The notes: generated by a model not told the origin, from the letters alone. Numbered from the stretch's first letter, positions 1 to 8,591 are shown. The stretch is DNA of 25,125 bases from Pseudomonadota bacterium (GCA_023438245.1 JAEXRD010000082.1:1-25125), one strand, 5' to 3'. Numbers and translations: made by a program.

Positions 1-2
1 AA

Positions 3-36
3 AAAGCCCCCCAGCCGCGAGCGGCTGGGGGGCTTT
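3..36 (-). terminator. Rho-independent terminator of the qmo operon
   Basis: Seen: a perfect 15-bp stem (3-17 paired with 22-36) closed by the loop CGAG. Read on the minus strand it is followed by a run of five T. It lies 22 bases beyond the stop codon of the last minus-strand gene, so it most likely ends the apr-qmo transcript. Confidence 0.93.
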
Positions 37-58
37 ACGTACGTTTGGTCTACGCTGA

Positions 59-733
59 CTACCAGTTGGCGTCGGCGAAGGGGTTGGAGCCCAGGCCGAA
101 GTCGGCTTCGGGCTCGCCGCCAACGGCGGGGGCGCCGGAGGCATCGTCGCCGAAGCCAGCGGCACCGGCATCGCCAGCGGCGGCGGCGCCACCGGCCACG
201 CCGGCAACGACCACGCCCTGGGCCTTGACCTTGGCCACTTCTTCCATGAGCTGCTCAAGCTTCTTGATGTGCTCGTCCATCTTGGAGGCGGTGACGGACA
301 GCTTCACGTCGCCCTTGGCGGCCTGCTCCTCGAAGTCCTTCAGCTTGCCCTTCACACCGGCCAGTTCGGCGGCCACGGCGGCCTTCTCGGCGGTGAGCTT
401 GGCCACCTGGTCGGCCAGGGTGGCGTTCTGGGCGCGCAGGTCGGCGACCTTGGCGATGATGCCCTGGGCCTGGGCCTGGGCGGCCTCGGGCAGGGGCTTC
501 ACGGCGACTTTCTCGCCCAGGGCGGACACGTCACCGGCGGTGGCCTTGGTCAGCTGGGGCTCCTGCTCGTAGATCCAGGCCTTGGACAGGGCGGCGGCGA
601 TGGGCGCGAGTTCCGCGTCCACGTTGCCCTGGGTGAGGAAGGAGAGCATGTCCAGCACGCCGCTGTCGGCGGACTCGCCGCCCTTGAGGCAGGACACGAA
701 GGTATGCATGGGGAACACTTTCGCTTCAGCCAT
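59..733 (-). CDS. qmoD: QmoD-like protein (promoter-distal gene of the qmo operon)
   Basis: This 224-residue protein occupies the position after qmoC where Desulfovibrio vulgaris carries DVU0851, a gene of unclear biochemical role that is co-transcribed with qmoABC. Seen: a short globular N-terminus with MHTFVSCLKGG, a helical middle (about residues 80-165) rich in Ala, Lys, Glu and Leu that looks like a coiled coil, then a Gly/Ala-rich low-complexity stretch and an acidic tail ending in NPFADANW. No signal peptide, transmembrane segment or cofactor motif is visible. The start at 733 is chosen over an upstream ATG at 763 because AAGGAGG sits just ahead of it. It follows qmoC by 57 bases and ends at a strong terminator. 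Inference: a soluble accessory or assembly partner of the Qmo/Apr complex. Family identity comes from position and general character, not from an alignment. Confidence 0.8.
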   Translation of the reverse strand: MAEAKVFPMHTFVSCLKGGESADSGVLDMLSFLTQGNVDAELAPIAAALSKAWIYEQEPQLTKATAGDVSALGEKVAVKPLPEAAQAQAQGIIAKVADLRAQNATLADQVAKLTAEKAAVAAELAGVKGKLKDFEEQAAKGDVKLSVTASKMDEHIKKLEQLMEEVAKVKAQGVVVAGVAGGAAAAGDAGAAGFGDDASGAPAVGGEPEADFGLGSNPFADANW

Positions 734-790
734 GAGATTCCTCCTTGTGGTCGGGAAGACCATTGGGTTTGTTATGTCGCCTCTAGGGGG

Positions 791-2056
791 CTACTTCAGC
801 TCGCCCATGGGCAGGCGGCCGATCTTGCGGGCATAGGCCAGGGCCACGGTGCGGTACACCACGTGCCCGAGCTTGGACCAGGGCAGGTAGGCCAGCATCA
901 TGAACACGAACACCAGGTGCAGGTAGTACGTGGGGTAGGCCAGCACCTTGGCGCCGATGAGACGGAACACCTCGCTGCCGATGCCGGTGAGCGCGATGCC
1001 CCAGATCACGGTCAACAGGTACCAGTCGTACCAGTTGGAGGTGCTCTTGGCGGCGTCCAGGGCGCTGCGGCGGCTGGTCAGCTTGGTCAGGCCGATGACC
1101 AGGGCCAGGGCCCCGGCGTTGGCCAGCAGCTTCACGGGGCTCCACAGCGGCATGGGGGTGTGTCCCGCCCAGGCGATGAGCCCGGCGATGCCGCCCTCAA
1201 GGCCCATGATGTGCTGCAGGAACCAGGCGCCGAACCAGTGGCCCACGGCCACCACGCTGGTGACGATCATCAGCGCGATGAAGGCGTAGAAGGTGAACAG
1301 GTGGCCGGTGAAGCGCTGCTGGTCCTTCTCCTCCTGGCCGCAGTTGGCGAAGCGGCTGTGCTGGGCCACCTCGACCTTCAGGGTGTCGATGAGGCAGGAC
1401 AGGAAGCTCGGCTCCGCACCGCGGCCCACGATGTAGGTCTTGGGCACGGACTCGAAGCCCTTGAGCATCTTGGCGATGCCCCCGGCGAAGGCGAAGGCCA
1501 TGAAGGCGAACACCGCGCCGAAGATCGGGTCGATGGTGTAGTCGCCGGGGAACAGGCCGCCGTAGACGATGACGCCCTGCTCGGCCACCTTCCAGCCGTG
1601 TCCATCCTCGACGAACAGCGGGAAGAAGGTGCCCAGCTTGCCGGCCATGATGTTCCAGATGCCCAGGTAGATGAGCGCCGGGATGAGGAACAGGATGGGC
1701 AGGTACTTGCTGGAGCTCATCCAGGTGCCGATGATGCTGGGCGTGGCCAGGCTGCGGTAGGCCATGTTGCGCAGGGCCGAGAGCAGATCGCCGGGCTTGG
1801 CGCCGCGGGGGCACATGTCGGAGCAGGTGCCGCAGTTGTGGCACAGCCAGATGTCGATATCATTGACCAGCTTGTCCTTCAGGCCCCACTGCGCCCAGAC
1901 CATCTCCTTGCGGGGATAGGGGCCGTCGGCCGGGGAAAGCGGGCACACGACGCCGCAGGTGGCGCACTGGTAGCACTTTTTCAGCGACTCTCCGCCGACC
2001 TGCTGCAGTTCCTGAACGAATTTCAGGTCCGGTTGAACCCTGACGGTGTTCGACAT
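791..2056 (-). CDS. qmoC: QmoC, membrane cytochrome b / Fe-S subunit of the Qmo complex
   Basis: This subunit anchors the Qmo complex in the inner membrane and exchanges electrons with menaquinone. It resembles a fusion of HdrC and HdrE. Seen: 421 residues; two N-terminal [4Fe-4S] ferredoxin motifs, C28-C31-C34-C38 ending CP and C72-C75-C78-C82 ending CP; then about six hydrophobic segments starting near residue 110, with histidines that could bind heme b (for example in TGHLF and VAVGHWFGAWFLQH). The cytosolic N-terminus would face QmoA/B. The start at 2056 has GGAGG upstream, and the gene lies 13 bases after the qmoB stop, so the two are co-transcribed. Length and domain order match the QmoC family. 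No defect is visible. Confidence 0.96.
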   Translation of the reverse strand: MSNTVRVQPDLKFVQELQQVGGESLKKCYQCATCGVVCPLSPADGPYPRKEMVWAQWGLKDKLVNDIDIWLCHNCGTCSDMCPRGAKPGDLLSALRNMAYRSLATPSIIGTWMSSSKYLPILFLIPALIYLGIWNIMAGKLGTFFPLFVEDGHGWKVAEQGVIVYGGLFPGDYTIDPIFGAVFAFMAFAFAGGIAKMLKGFESVPKTYIVGRGAEPSFLSCLIDTLKVEVAQHSRFANCGQEEKDQQRFTGHLFTFYAFIALMIVTSVVAVGHWFGAWFLQHIMGLEGGIAGLIAWAGHTPMPLWSPVKLLANAGALALVIGLTKLTSRRSALDAAKSTSNWYDWYLLTVIWGIALTGIGSEVFRLIGAKVLAYPTYYLHLVFVFMMLAYLPWSKLGHVVYRTVALAYARKIGRLPMGELK

Positions 2057-2069
2057 GGTTCCAAACCTC

Positions 2070-4331
2070 CTAGTAGCCCTTGAACGGGTTGGGCCCGAAC
2101 TTGGTGATGACTTCGGACATGAAGCGCTCGATCATGCCCGGAACCTTGTCGTACTCGTCGATGCTGACCTCGAACTGCTCCACGCGCTCGGCCTCGACGC
2201 CCAGGCGACCCAGGGACTCGGCGATGTTCACCTTGCGGCGGCTGCAGATCTCGGAGCCCTTGACGAAGTGGCACTGGTAGTCCGGGCCGTACTTGCAGCC
2301 CAGCATGATCACGCCGTCGATGCCCTTGCTGACCGCGTCGGCGATCCAGATGGCGTTGACGGAACCCAGGCAGCGCACGGGCACGAAGCGCACGTACGGG
2401 CTCCAGGTCTTGCCGCGGAAGGCGGCCATGTCCAGGGCCGGGTAGGCGTCGTTCTCGCAGGCCAGCACGATGACGCGCGGGCCGCCGGCGACCATGTCGT
2501 CCGGCACGTAGACTTCCTTCAAGGCCGAGCCGATCTGGTCGATGTTGTAGTTGTCGAAGCTGATGACGCGCTCGGGGCAGGCGCCCATGCAGGTGCCGCA
2601 GCGGCGGCAGCGCGTCGGATTGGGCTTCGGCGTTCCCTTCTCGTCGTCATCCAGCGCGCCGAACGGGCATTCCTCGGTGCAGCGCTTGCACTGGGTGCAG
2701 CGCTGGAAGTTGAACACCGGGAAGGACAGGTCGCCGCTTCTGGGGTGCACGGCCACGCCGCGGTTGGCGCTGGAGATGCACTGGATGGCTTTGAGCACCG
2801 CGCCCGCGGCGTCTTCCTTGGCGGTGGCGAGCGTCATGGGCTGGCGCACGCAACCGGCCGCGTACACGCCGGTGCGGCGGGTCTCGTAGGGGAAGCAGAT
2901 GTAGTTGGAGTCCACGAAGCCGTCGAACAGCTCCAGGTCCGGGAAGCCGGGGCCCTGGCGGTACACGAGGTTCATGGTGGCCTCGTGCGCCGTGGTGGGC
3001 ACGATGGCGGTGGGCAGCACGACCAGGTCGGCCTTGATCTCGACGTCGGCGCCGAGCAGGGTGTCCTTGGCCTTCACGATGATGCCGCCGTCGCTGTCCT
3101 GGGCCAGGCCGGTGATGGTGGCCTTGGAGAGCATGATGCCGGCGTCGTCCTGGGCGGCCTTGTAGTAGCGCTCGTTGATGCCGGGGACCATCATGTGGTC
3201 GTACAGCACGAAGGCCACGGCCTCGGAGTTGAACTCACGCACGTAGCCCGCGTGCTTCAGGGCCACCAGGCTGGTCAGCTCGGAGCTGTAGGCCAGGTGC
3301 TTGGCGCTTTCCTTGCTGGGGTAGGCCGGGGCTTCAGCGGCCTCGCCTTCGGCCGGAGCGGCGGGGGCTTCCTCGCCCTCGCAGGGCTCCTCGGCCTTGG
3401 CGTCGCACAGGCTCACGTCGGTGAGGAAGGCCACGGTGGCCGGAGCCTTGCCGTCGCTGGGGCGCGCGATCTTGCCGGCCTTGGCCATGGCCTCGAACTC
3501 GGCGGCGGTGATCACGTTCTTGTACGAACCGTAGCCCATGGGGGCCAGGTAGCCCGTGTCGCCGGGCACCCAGCCGGTGGCCAGCACAACGGCTCCGATG
3601 GGCATCTGCTGCTCGCCGCCGGCGTTGACGGTGGCGGTGTACAGGCCGGGGGCGCCTTCCAGGCTCACCAGGCTGGCGTTCAGCAGCACCTTGATCTTGG
3701 CGTTGCCGGTCACCTCGGCGATGAGGGCGGCGATGCCGGTGTCCTCAGCCTTGAGGTAGGGGTGGGTCATGGGGAAGGTCTTGTGCATGGTGGCAGCCTT
3801 GCCGCCCAGCTGGGCGGCCTTCTCCACCAGGACAACCTCGCGGCCCATGCGCGCGGCCTCAAGCGCCGCGTTCAGGCCGGTGAAGCCGCCGCCCAGCACC
3901 ATGATGGCCTGGTTGGTCTCCGGGGCCTCGGGAGCGGGCACGCGGCTCTTGGAGAGCTTCATGATGCCCATCTTCACGTAGTCCTTGGCCATGTGCTCAA
4001 GCAGGCCGGGGACTTTCGGGTCGTCCTGGAAGCTCCACACGCACTGTTCGCGCAGGTTCACGCGCTCCACCTGCACGCCGGGGAACTGGAAGATGTCCCA
4101 CTTGACGCGCGGAGAGCAGGCGCACAGCACCACTCCGTCCAGGCCCTCGGCGGCGATGTCCGCCTCGATCTCGGCCTTGCCTTCGGGGCTGCACAGGATG
4201 GCGTTCTTTTTCACAACGGGACAGATGCCCGCCAGCTTGCCTTTCTTGGCGACGTCGATCAGGCCGTCCACATTGAGGGACTTGCCGATCTCGCAGCCTT
4301 CGCAGATGTATACTCCAAGCTTTTCAGCCAT
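2070..4331 (-). CDS. qmoB: QmoB, HdrA/MvhD-like flavo-iron-sulfur subunit
   Basis: This is the cytosolic electron-transfer subunit of the quinone-interacting membrane-bound oxidoreductase that serves AprAB. Seen in 753 residues: an HdrA-like N-terminus with several Cys (YICEGC, CACSP); an FAD-binding GGGFTGLNAALEAAR segment near residue 145; two [4Fe-4S] motifs at C545-C548-C551-C555 and C575-C578-C581-C585; and a C-terminal MvhD-like domain (about 620-750) with Cys in LACEND, RCLGS, CKYGPDYQC and ICSRR that could bind a [2Fe-2S] cluster. An Ala/Glu/Pro-rich insertion of about 30 residues sits near 308-340. The start at 4331 is preceded by GGGAGG, which overlaps the qmoA stop; the genes are 3 bases apart, implying translational coupling. 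Inference from family knowledge: it links QmoA and QmoC and may allow electron confurcation, which is still debated. Confidence 0.96.
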   Translation of the reverse strand: MAEKLGVYICEGCEIGKSLNVDGLIDVAKKGKLAGICPVVKKNAILCSPEGKAEIEADIAAEGLDGVVLCACSPRVKWDIFQFPGVQVERVNLREQCVWSFQDDPKVPGLLEHMAKDYVKMGIMKLSKSRVPAPEAPETNQAIMVLGGGFTGLNAALEAARMGREVVLVEKAAQLGGKAATMHKTFPMTHPYLKAEDTGIAALIAEVTGNAKIKVLLNASLVSLEGAPGLYTATVNAGGEQQMPIGAVVLATGWVPGDTGYLAPMGYGSYKNVITAAEFEAMAKAGKIARPSDGKAPATVAFLTDVSLCDAKAEEPCEGEEAPAAPAEGEAAEAPAYPSKESAKHLAYSSELTSLVALKHAGYVREFNSEAVAFVLYDHMMVPGINERYYKAAQDDAGIMLSKATITGLAQDSDGGIIVKAKDTLLGADVEIKADLVVLPTAIVPTTAHEATMNLVYRQGPGFPDLELFDGFVDSNYICFPYETRRTGVYAAGCVRQPMTLATAKEDAAGAVLKAIQCISSANRGVAVHPRSGDLSFPVFNFQRCTQCKRCTEECPFGALDDDEKGTPKPNPTRCRRCGTCMGACPERVISFDNYNIDQIGSALKEVYVPDDMVAGGPRVIVLACENDAYPALDMAAFRGKTWSPYVRFVPVRCLGSVNAIWIADAVSKGIDGVIMLGCKYGPDYQCHFVKGSEICSRRKVNIAESLGRLGVEAERVEQFEVSIDEYDKVPGMIERFMSEVITKFGPNPFKGY

Positions 4332-4334
4332 GTG

Positions 4335-5582
4335 CTACCTCCCCACCACGTTTTGAATGGCTTTCAGGGCGGCGCCGGTGCCGGTCTGGGCGGTCTTCAT
4401 CACGTCCAGGGGCAGCTTGGCGCAGCCTGCGGCGAACACGCCCTTGTCCGCGCCGCCGATGATGAAGCCGTCGTCGTCAACAGGAAGCGCCACGGGCAGC
4501 TTGGAGCCCGCGCAGCTGGGCTGCATGCCGGTGGCCAGCACGACGAGGTCGAACTTCTCCTCGCCCTTGATGCCGGTGACGGCGTCTTCAACGGTGACGA
4601 TGGGGCTCTTGCACTCGCACTCCACGATCTTGGCGACCTTGCCCTTGACCAGCGAAAGCTTGTCGTCGGCGGCCACCTTCTTCATGAAGTTGTCGTAGCG
4701 GCCCGGGGTGCGCAGGTCGATGTAGTAGATGACGATGCGCGCCTCGGGGTGCTTCTCGCGGATGTAGGTGACGTGCTTGAGCGACGCCATGCAGCAGATG
4801 TACGAGCAGTAGTTCAGGTGGTTCTCGTCGCGGCTGCCGGCGCACTGCACGAAGGCGATGCGCTTGGGTTCCTTGCCGTCGGAGGGGCGCAGGATCTTGC
4901 CGTTGGTCGGCCCGTTGGGGGCGGCCAGGCGCTCCAGCTGCATGTTGGAAACCACGTTCTGAAGCTTGCCGCCGCCCAGGTTGTCCAGGTTGGCCATGTC
5001 GTAGGGCTTCCAGCCGGTGGCCCACACGATGGACCCGACAGCGAGGTCGAAGGTCTTCTCGGCGTCGGCGCTGTCGATGGCGCCGTAGGGGCAGGCGTCC
5101 TTGATCTTCTCAAGCTCGCCCGGGGCACAGGCCGCGGCGTCCACCACGTAGCGCTGCGGGAAGGCGAAGAGGTGGGTGCGGTAGGCGACCTTGCGGTCCA
5201 CCAGGCCGAACTCGAACTCGTTCTTCACGCTGGTGCTGGCGGCCTTTTCGCACTCGCCGCACATGGTGCAGTTGGCGTTCACGAAGCGGGGGCGCTGCTT
5301 GATCTTGACGTCAAACGCGCCCGGGCCGCCGGAAACGCTCACAACCTCCGCCAGGGTGAAGTATTTCACCTTGGGGTTGTTGCGGATGCGCTGGAACTGG
5401 ATTTCCAGGCCACAGGAAGGCGGGCAGAGCTTGGGGAAATACTGGTTGAGCTGCGCCACCCGTCCGCCGAGATACGGATTGGTCTCGACGATGTAGACCT
5501 CGTGGCCGACTTCCGCGGCCTCGAGGGCGGCGGTGATCCCGGCGAATCCCCCGCCTACGACGAGAATACTGTTGTTCGACAT
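4335..5582 (-). CDS. qmoA: QmoA, HdrA-like flavoprotein subunit
   Basis: First gene of the qmo block: a cytosolic HdrA-related FAD protein that likely contacts AprAB. Seen: 415 residues, the usual QmoA size; the dinucleotide-binding motif ILVVGGGFAG at residues 6-15; Cys groups CPPSC, NCTMCGEC and ACPYGA; the HdrA signature QCAGSRD followed by YCSYICC; and a C-terminal FAD motif with ATGMQPS and GVFAAGCAK. The start at 5582 is preferred over an in-frame ATG further upstream (5786) because GGGAGGA lies just ahead of 5582 and the upstream extension is Gly/His/Pro-rich sequence that covers palindromic DNA. It lies 302 bases after aprA, across several hairpins, so its expression may be set separately from aprBA. 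Function is from family knowledge; motifs are directly visible. Confidence 0.96.
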   Translation of the reverse strand: MSNNSILVVGGGFAGITAALEAAEVGHEVYIVETNPYLGGRVAQLNQYFPKLCPPSCGLEIQFQRIRNNPKVKYFTLAEVVSVSGGPGAFDVKIKQRPRFVNANCTMCGECEKAASTSVKNEFEFGLVDRKVAYRTHLFAFPQRYVVDAAACAPGELEKIKDACPYGAIDSADAEKTFDLAVGSIVWATGWKPYDMANLDNLGGGKLQNVVSNMQLERLAAPNGPTNGKILRPSDGKEPKRIAFVQCAGSRDENHLNYCSYICCMASLKHVTYIREKHPEARIVIYYIDLRTPGRYDNFMKKVAADDKLSLVKGKVAKIVECECKSPIVTVEDAVTGIKGEEKFDLVVLATGMQPSCAGSKLPVALPVDDDGFIIGGADKGVFAAGCAKLPLDVMKTAQTGTGAALKAIQNVVGR

Positions 5583-5647
5583 TCGCTGTCCTCCCTCTGT
5601 AGGTGTGCCGGATGGGGCCTCTCCCGCCCCGCCCGGGCCGATCGGCG

Positions 5648-5661
5648 CATGCCGCGGCATG
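5648..5661. repeat. 14-base perfect palindrome upstream of qmoA
   Basis: CATGCCGCGGCATG is its own reverse complement. It lies about 66 bases before the qmoA start. It could be a protein-binding site or the start of a leader hairpin; nothing in the sequence decides between them. Confidence 0.6.
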
Positions 5662-5682
5662 GGATGTTCCCCCCTCCCCCTT

Positions 5683-5733
5683 GGGGCATGACTGTGGGGA
5701 TGGCCCCGGCTGTGGCCTCCCCTATCATGCCCC
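5683..5733. repeat. Large nested hairpin in the qmoA leader
   Basis: Arms GGGGCATGA (5683-5691) and TCATGCCCC (5725-5733) are perfectly complementary over 9 bp. Inside, GGGGA pairs with TCCCC and then GGCC pairs with GGCC around an 8-base loop. This makes an unusually long, nearly continuous stem of about 18 bp ahead of qmoA. Confidence 0.7.
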
Positions 5734-5774
5734 CCTGGTCGGTGGGAATTGCCCAGCCGTGAAAATGGCCCGAA

Positions 5775-5807
5775 CCCGGACTGCAACGAAACATGTTCCA
5801 GTCCGGG
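5775..5807. repeat. Inverted repeat, 9-bp arms, between aprA and qmoA
   Basis: CCCGGACTG (5775-5783) and CAGTCCGGG (5799-5807) are perfect reverse complements around a 15-base loop. There is no T-run on either strand, so it is not a standard terminator. It may act in RNA processing or stability. Confidence 0.6.
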
Positions 5808-5835
5808 CTCAGACCACTTCCCCGTCTGGGAAGAA

Positions 5836-5866
5836 GGGGGCCGCAGGCTTTCGGCCCACGGCCCCC
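5836..5866 (-). terminator. Terminator-like hairpin after aprA
   Basis: GGGGGCCG (5836-5843) pairs with CGGCCCCC (5859-5866), with a short inner GGC/GCC helix. On the minus strand it is followed by TTCTTC, a weak pyrimidine tail. It lies 19 bases after the aprA stop. The short tail suggests partial read-through into qmoABC. Confidence 0.65.
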
Positions 5867-5884
5867 CGTGTCAACTAGCTTCCC

Positions 5885-7888
5885 TTACTGAGCGTCGGGA
5901 ATGATCTGGTAGTAAGGCTTCTTGAAGATCTTCACTTCCTTCTTGTCCGGATCGTACTTGGAGTTCACGAAGCACTTCCACTTCGAGTCGTCCAGGCCCA
6001 TGGCGTCGCCACGGTAGTAGAAGCCGGGGTAGCGAGTCTCTTCGCGGAACTCGATGTGCTGCAGGTGCAGGCGCACGGTCCACAGACGGTGGAACTGCTC
6101 CCAGCAGCGCATAAGCTCGTGCAGGTCACGGGCGGCCAGCTTCTTGCTGTCCTCTTCGAGCATGCCCATCAGCCAGAAGGCGGTGTTGAGCAGGGCCTTG
6201 GAGGTCATGTACAGGGTGGCAACGCCTCCGCCGTACTCGTCCGAGCACTTGATCAGGCGCATCATGAAGTTGCGCGGGGTGATGTAGTTCGGGTTGATCT
6301 CCGGAGCGGTGGAGGCACCCTTGAACTGCTCGTAGGTGTACCAGGGCTGGTAGATCTCCTTGCACAGGTCGGCAGCCTTCACCTTGAGGGTGGGCTTGAA
6401 GTCCTTGTGGTCGACAACCCAGCGGACCATCTGCTTGCCGCAGATACGGCCTTCAGCGTGGGAGCCGGAGGAGAACTTGTGGCCGGAGGCGCCGACGCCG
6501 TCAGCGCAGGTCCACAGGCCTTCGACGGTGGTCATGCGGTTGTAGACCTTGCCGTTGGCGGCGCGGACTTTGTAGTCCTCGGGAACCCAGGCCTCGTCCG
6601 GGCCGGAAACCCAGATGCCGCAGCAGCCGGAGTGGGAGCCGAGCAGGTAAGGCTCGGTGGGCATGATCTCGGAGCCCTTCTCTTCAGGAGCGCAGTTGGT
6701 GCAGGCCCACAGGTTGGCCATGCCCACGCACATGTCGAGGAAGTCTTCCCAGGCCTCGCTCTCCAGGTGCTTCCAGAGGGGGCTCTTCAGGTCGTTGTTG
6801 ATGGTGGCGAGCAGGGCGGTCTTGGTGTCCATGAAGATGGGGCCGCGGCCTTCGCGCATTTCACGGAGCATCATGTGGTTACGCAGGCAGGTCGGGATGA
6901 TGTGACCCTTGGCGTAGCCGCGATCCTCGTAGGGCTTCAGCATGGCGCGGTTGGTGGCGCAGTAGTCCTCGCCCTTGTAGTTCGTGGCCTTGGCCTTGAA
7001 CAGCAGGAACCAGGCGCCGACCGGGCCGTAGCCGTCCTTGAAGCGGGCGGGCACGAAGCGGTTTTCCATCATGGTCATTTCGGCGCCGACCTGGGCACAC
7101 ATGGTGTAGGTGGAGCCGGCGTTCCAAACGGGGTACCAGGCGCGGCCCATGCCCTCGCCCATGGAGCGGGGACGGAACACGTTGACGGCGCCGCCGCAGG
7201 CGACCAGGCAGGCGTTGCAGGTGTAGACGTACACCTTGTTCTCGCGGGTGCTGAAGCCAACCGCGCCGGCGATGCGGTTCGGGGTGTTGGCGTCCAGCAG
7301 CAGCTTCACGATGAAGATGCGCTCAACGTAGCGGTCGTCGCCCAGGGCCTTCTTCGCGGCCTCGGCCACGATGACCTTGTAGGACTCACCGTTGATCATG
7401 ATCTGCCAACGGCCGGAACGCACGGGGGCGTCGCCGCCGCGCAGGGACAGGCCCTGGGCCTTGGCCTGGGCGCCGTCGAGGTTGTGGCCGTCTTTCTTGA
7501 TCCAGACGGGCAGGCCCCACTCTTCGAACAGGTGGACGGAGTCGTCGACGTGACGGCCCAGGTCGTAGATCAGGTCTTCGCGGACCAGACCCATGAGGTC
7601 GGTGCGGACCATGCGGACGTAGTCGTCGGCCTTCTGCTCTTTGCCAACGTAGGTGTTGATGGCGGAAAGGCCCTGGGCCACGGCGCCGGAACGCTCGAGG
7701 GAGGCCTTGTCGACCAGCAGGATGGAGATGTTCTTGTCGAACTTGTCGGCCCAGCGGACGGCCTCAAAGGCGGCACCGCAGTTGCCCATGCCGCCGCCGA
7801 CCATCAGGATGTCGACGTGCTGCTCAACGATCGTCGGTTCGGCCAGGGGCACACCTTTGACGATTTCTTTAGCGGGAATCTGAGGCAT
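5885..7888 (-). CDS. aprA: Adenylylsulfate reductase, alpha subunit (AprA)
   Basis: AprA carries the FAD and active site that reduce adenosine-5'-phosphosulfate to sulfite and AMP in the cytoplasm, the second step of dissimilatory sulfate reduction. Seen: 667 residues, full length for the family; the FAD-binding segment MVGGGMGNCGAAFEAV near residues 30-45; fumarate-reductase-fold motifs; conserved catalytic-region stretches RFKDGYGPVG and CLRNHMMLREMREG; and GASGHKFSSGSHAEGR near the C-terminal third. The start at 7888 has ACGGAGG in front. It follows aprB by 78 bases in the same direction, and the two subunits form a heterodimer. A hairpin follows its stop. No truncation or unusual residue is seen, and the identification is secure. 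Confidence 0.98.
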   Translation of the reverse strand: MPQIPAKEIVKGVPLAEPTIVEQHVDILMVGGGMGNCGAAFEAVRWADKFDKNISILLVDKASLERSGAVAQGLSAINTYVGKEQKADDYVRMVRTDLMGLVREDLIYDLGRHVDDSVHLFEEWGLPVWIKKDGHNLDGAQAKAQGLSLRGGDAPVRSGRWQIMINGESYKVIVAEAAKKALGDDRYVERIFIVKLLLDANTPNRIAGAVGFSTRENKVYVYTCNACLVACGGAVNVFRPRSMGEGMGRAWYPVWNAGSTYTMCAQVGAEMTMMENRFVPARFKDGYGPVGAWFLLFKAKATNYKGEDYCATNRAMLKPYEDRGYAKGHIIPTCLRNHMMLREMREGRGPIFMDTKTALLATINNDLKSPLWKHLESEAWEDFLDMCVGMANLWACTNCAPEEKGSEIMPTEPYLLGSHSGCCGIWVSGPDEAWVPEDYKVRAANGKVYNRMTTVEGLWTCADGVGASGHKFSSGSHAEGRICGKQMVRWVVDHKDFKPTLKVKAADLCKEIYQPWYTYEQFKGASTAPEINPNYITPRNFMMRLIKCSDEYGGGVATLYMTSKALLNTAFWLMGMLEEDSKKLAARDLHELMRCWEQFHRLWTVRLHLQHIEFREETRYPGFYYRGDAMGLDDSKWKCFVNSKYDPDKKEVKIFKKPYYQIIPDAQ

Positions 7889-7966
7889 AACAACCTCCGT
7901 ATGCTCTCGTATGAGTTGATTGAATGAAAACTAGAACAACTCAGGTAGTCAGGACACAGTCAGCGA

Positions 7967-8461
7967 TTAATCGCAGACGGCGTCGAGCCAGCACTGGGAC
8001 TTGTCGGCCTCAGCCAGCTCAAACTTCTTCATGATGGCGTTCTCGGGGGTGGACAGAGCGCCGGTCTCGGTGAACAGCAGCTCGTCGTCCAGGTTGGCGG
8101 GCTCGGGCTTGCCGCCAAAGGGATTGATGGAACCTTCAGGGGTGGTGCGGATGGGGAACTTGAAACGCTTCACGGCGCCGCTGCGGAACTTGACGGTCCA
8201 CATGATGTCTTCGGCCGAGCGCATGGGGATGCAGGTACCACCCATGGGGGCGAAGTCGGCGTAGGGGCGGGCTTCAATGGCGCCCTGGGGGCAGATTTTC
8301 ACGCAAGAGTAGCATTCCCAGCAGGCATCAGGCTCCTGGTTGTAGGCGCGCATGGCCTCCGGATCCAGGATCATGAGGTCGTTCGGGCAAATGTACATGC
8401 AAGCGGTCTTCTCGCCACCCTTGCAGCCGTCACATTTTTCCGGATTAACAAAGGTCGGCAT
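7967..8461 (-). CDS. aprB: Adenylylsulfate reductase, beta subunit (AprB)
   Basis: AprB is the iron-sulfur subunit that passes electrons from the Qmo complex to the FAD of AprA. Seen in 164 residues: one [4Fe-4S] site from C10, C13, C21 and C25, with the 7-residue insertion between C13 and C21 that is typical of AprB, and a second from C47, C50, C53 and C57 (CWECYSC, then CP). The rest forms the beta-rich and tail region that wraps AprA. The start at 8461 is chosen because TTAGGAGGAAG precedes it; an in-frame ATG 57 bases upstream (8518) has no such site and lies inside the leader. It is the first gene of the apr-qmo block, with a promoter about 100 bases upstream. Confidence 0.98.
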   Translation of the reverse strand: MPTFVNPEKCDGCKGGEKTACMYICPNDLMILDPEAMRAYNQEPDACWECYSCVKICPQGAIEARPYADFAPMGGTCIPMRSAEDIMWTVKFRSGAVKRFKFPIRTTPEGSINPFGGKPEPANLDDELLFTETGALSTPENAIMKKFELAEADKSQCWLDAVCD

Positions 8462-8559
8462 AACACTTCCTCCTAACAGGTTTAAATTAAAGCAGTTACC
8501 GACACACTCCACAGCCAACTACGTGCGTCCAAATCGTGCACGGGCTTGTGAAAAGCGGA

Positions 8560-8587
8560 ATTATCAGGGATTGACGATCCGTGTCAA
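8560..8587 (-). promoter_or_regulatory. Sigma-70 promoter for aprBA(-qmo)
   Basis: On the minus strand a consensus -35 TTGACA (8582-8587) and a -10 GATAAT (8560-8565, 5 of 6) are separated by 16 bases. Predicted transcription start near 8552, giving a leader of about 90 bases before aprB. The -35 overlaps an inverted repeat, TTGAC/GTCAA, at 8571-8587 that could bind a repressor. Confidence 0.75.
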
Positions 8588-8591
8588 GGCG

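Larger units (their letters stand above)
5583..5884 (-). other. aprA-qmoA intergenic region with four inverted repeats
   Basis: This 302-base gap has no convincing gene. Read from the aprA side it holds a terminator-like hairpin (5836-5866), a second hairpin with 9-bp arms (5775-5807), a long nested hairpin (5683-5733) and a 14-base perfect palindrome (5648-5661). No clear sigma-70 promoter is visible on the minus strand ahead of qmoA. The layout suggests partial termination, RNA processing or a transcript-stability barrier between apr and qmo. Confidence 0.7.

Noticed and set aside
2046..5762. Very long plus-strand open frame (over 1,200 codons) opposite qmoA and qmoB
   Set aside because: It is the antisense shadow of high-GC coding sequence: extreme His/Gly/Ala/Val composition, no ribosome binding site, no domains. 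The minus-strand genes explain the region fully.
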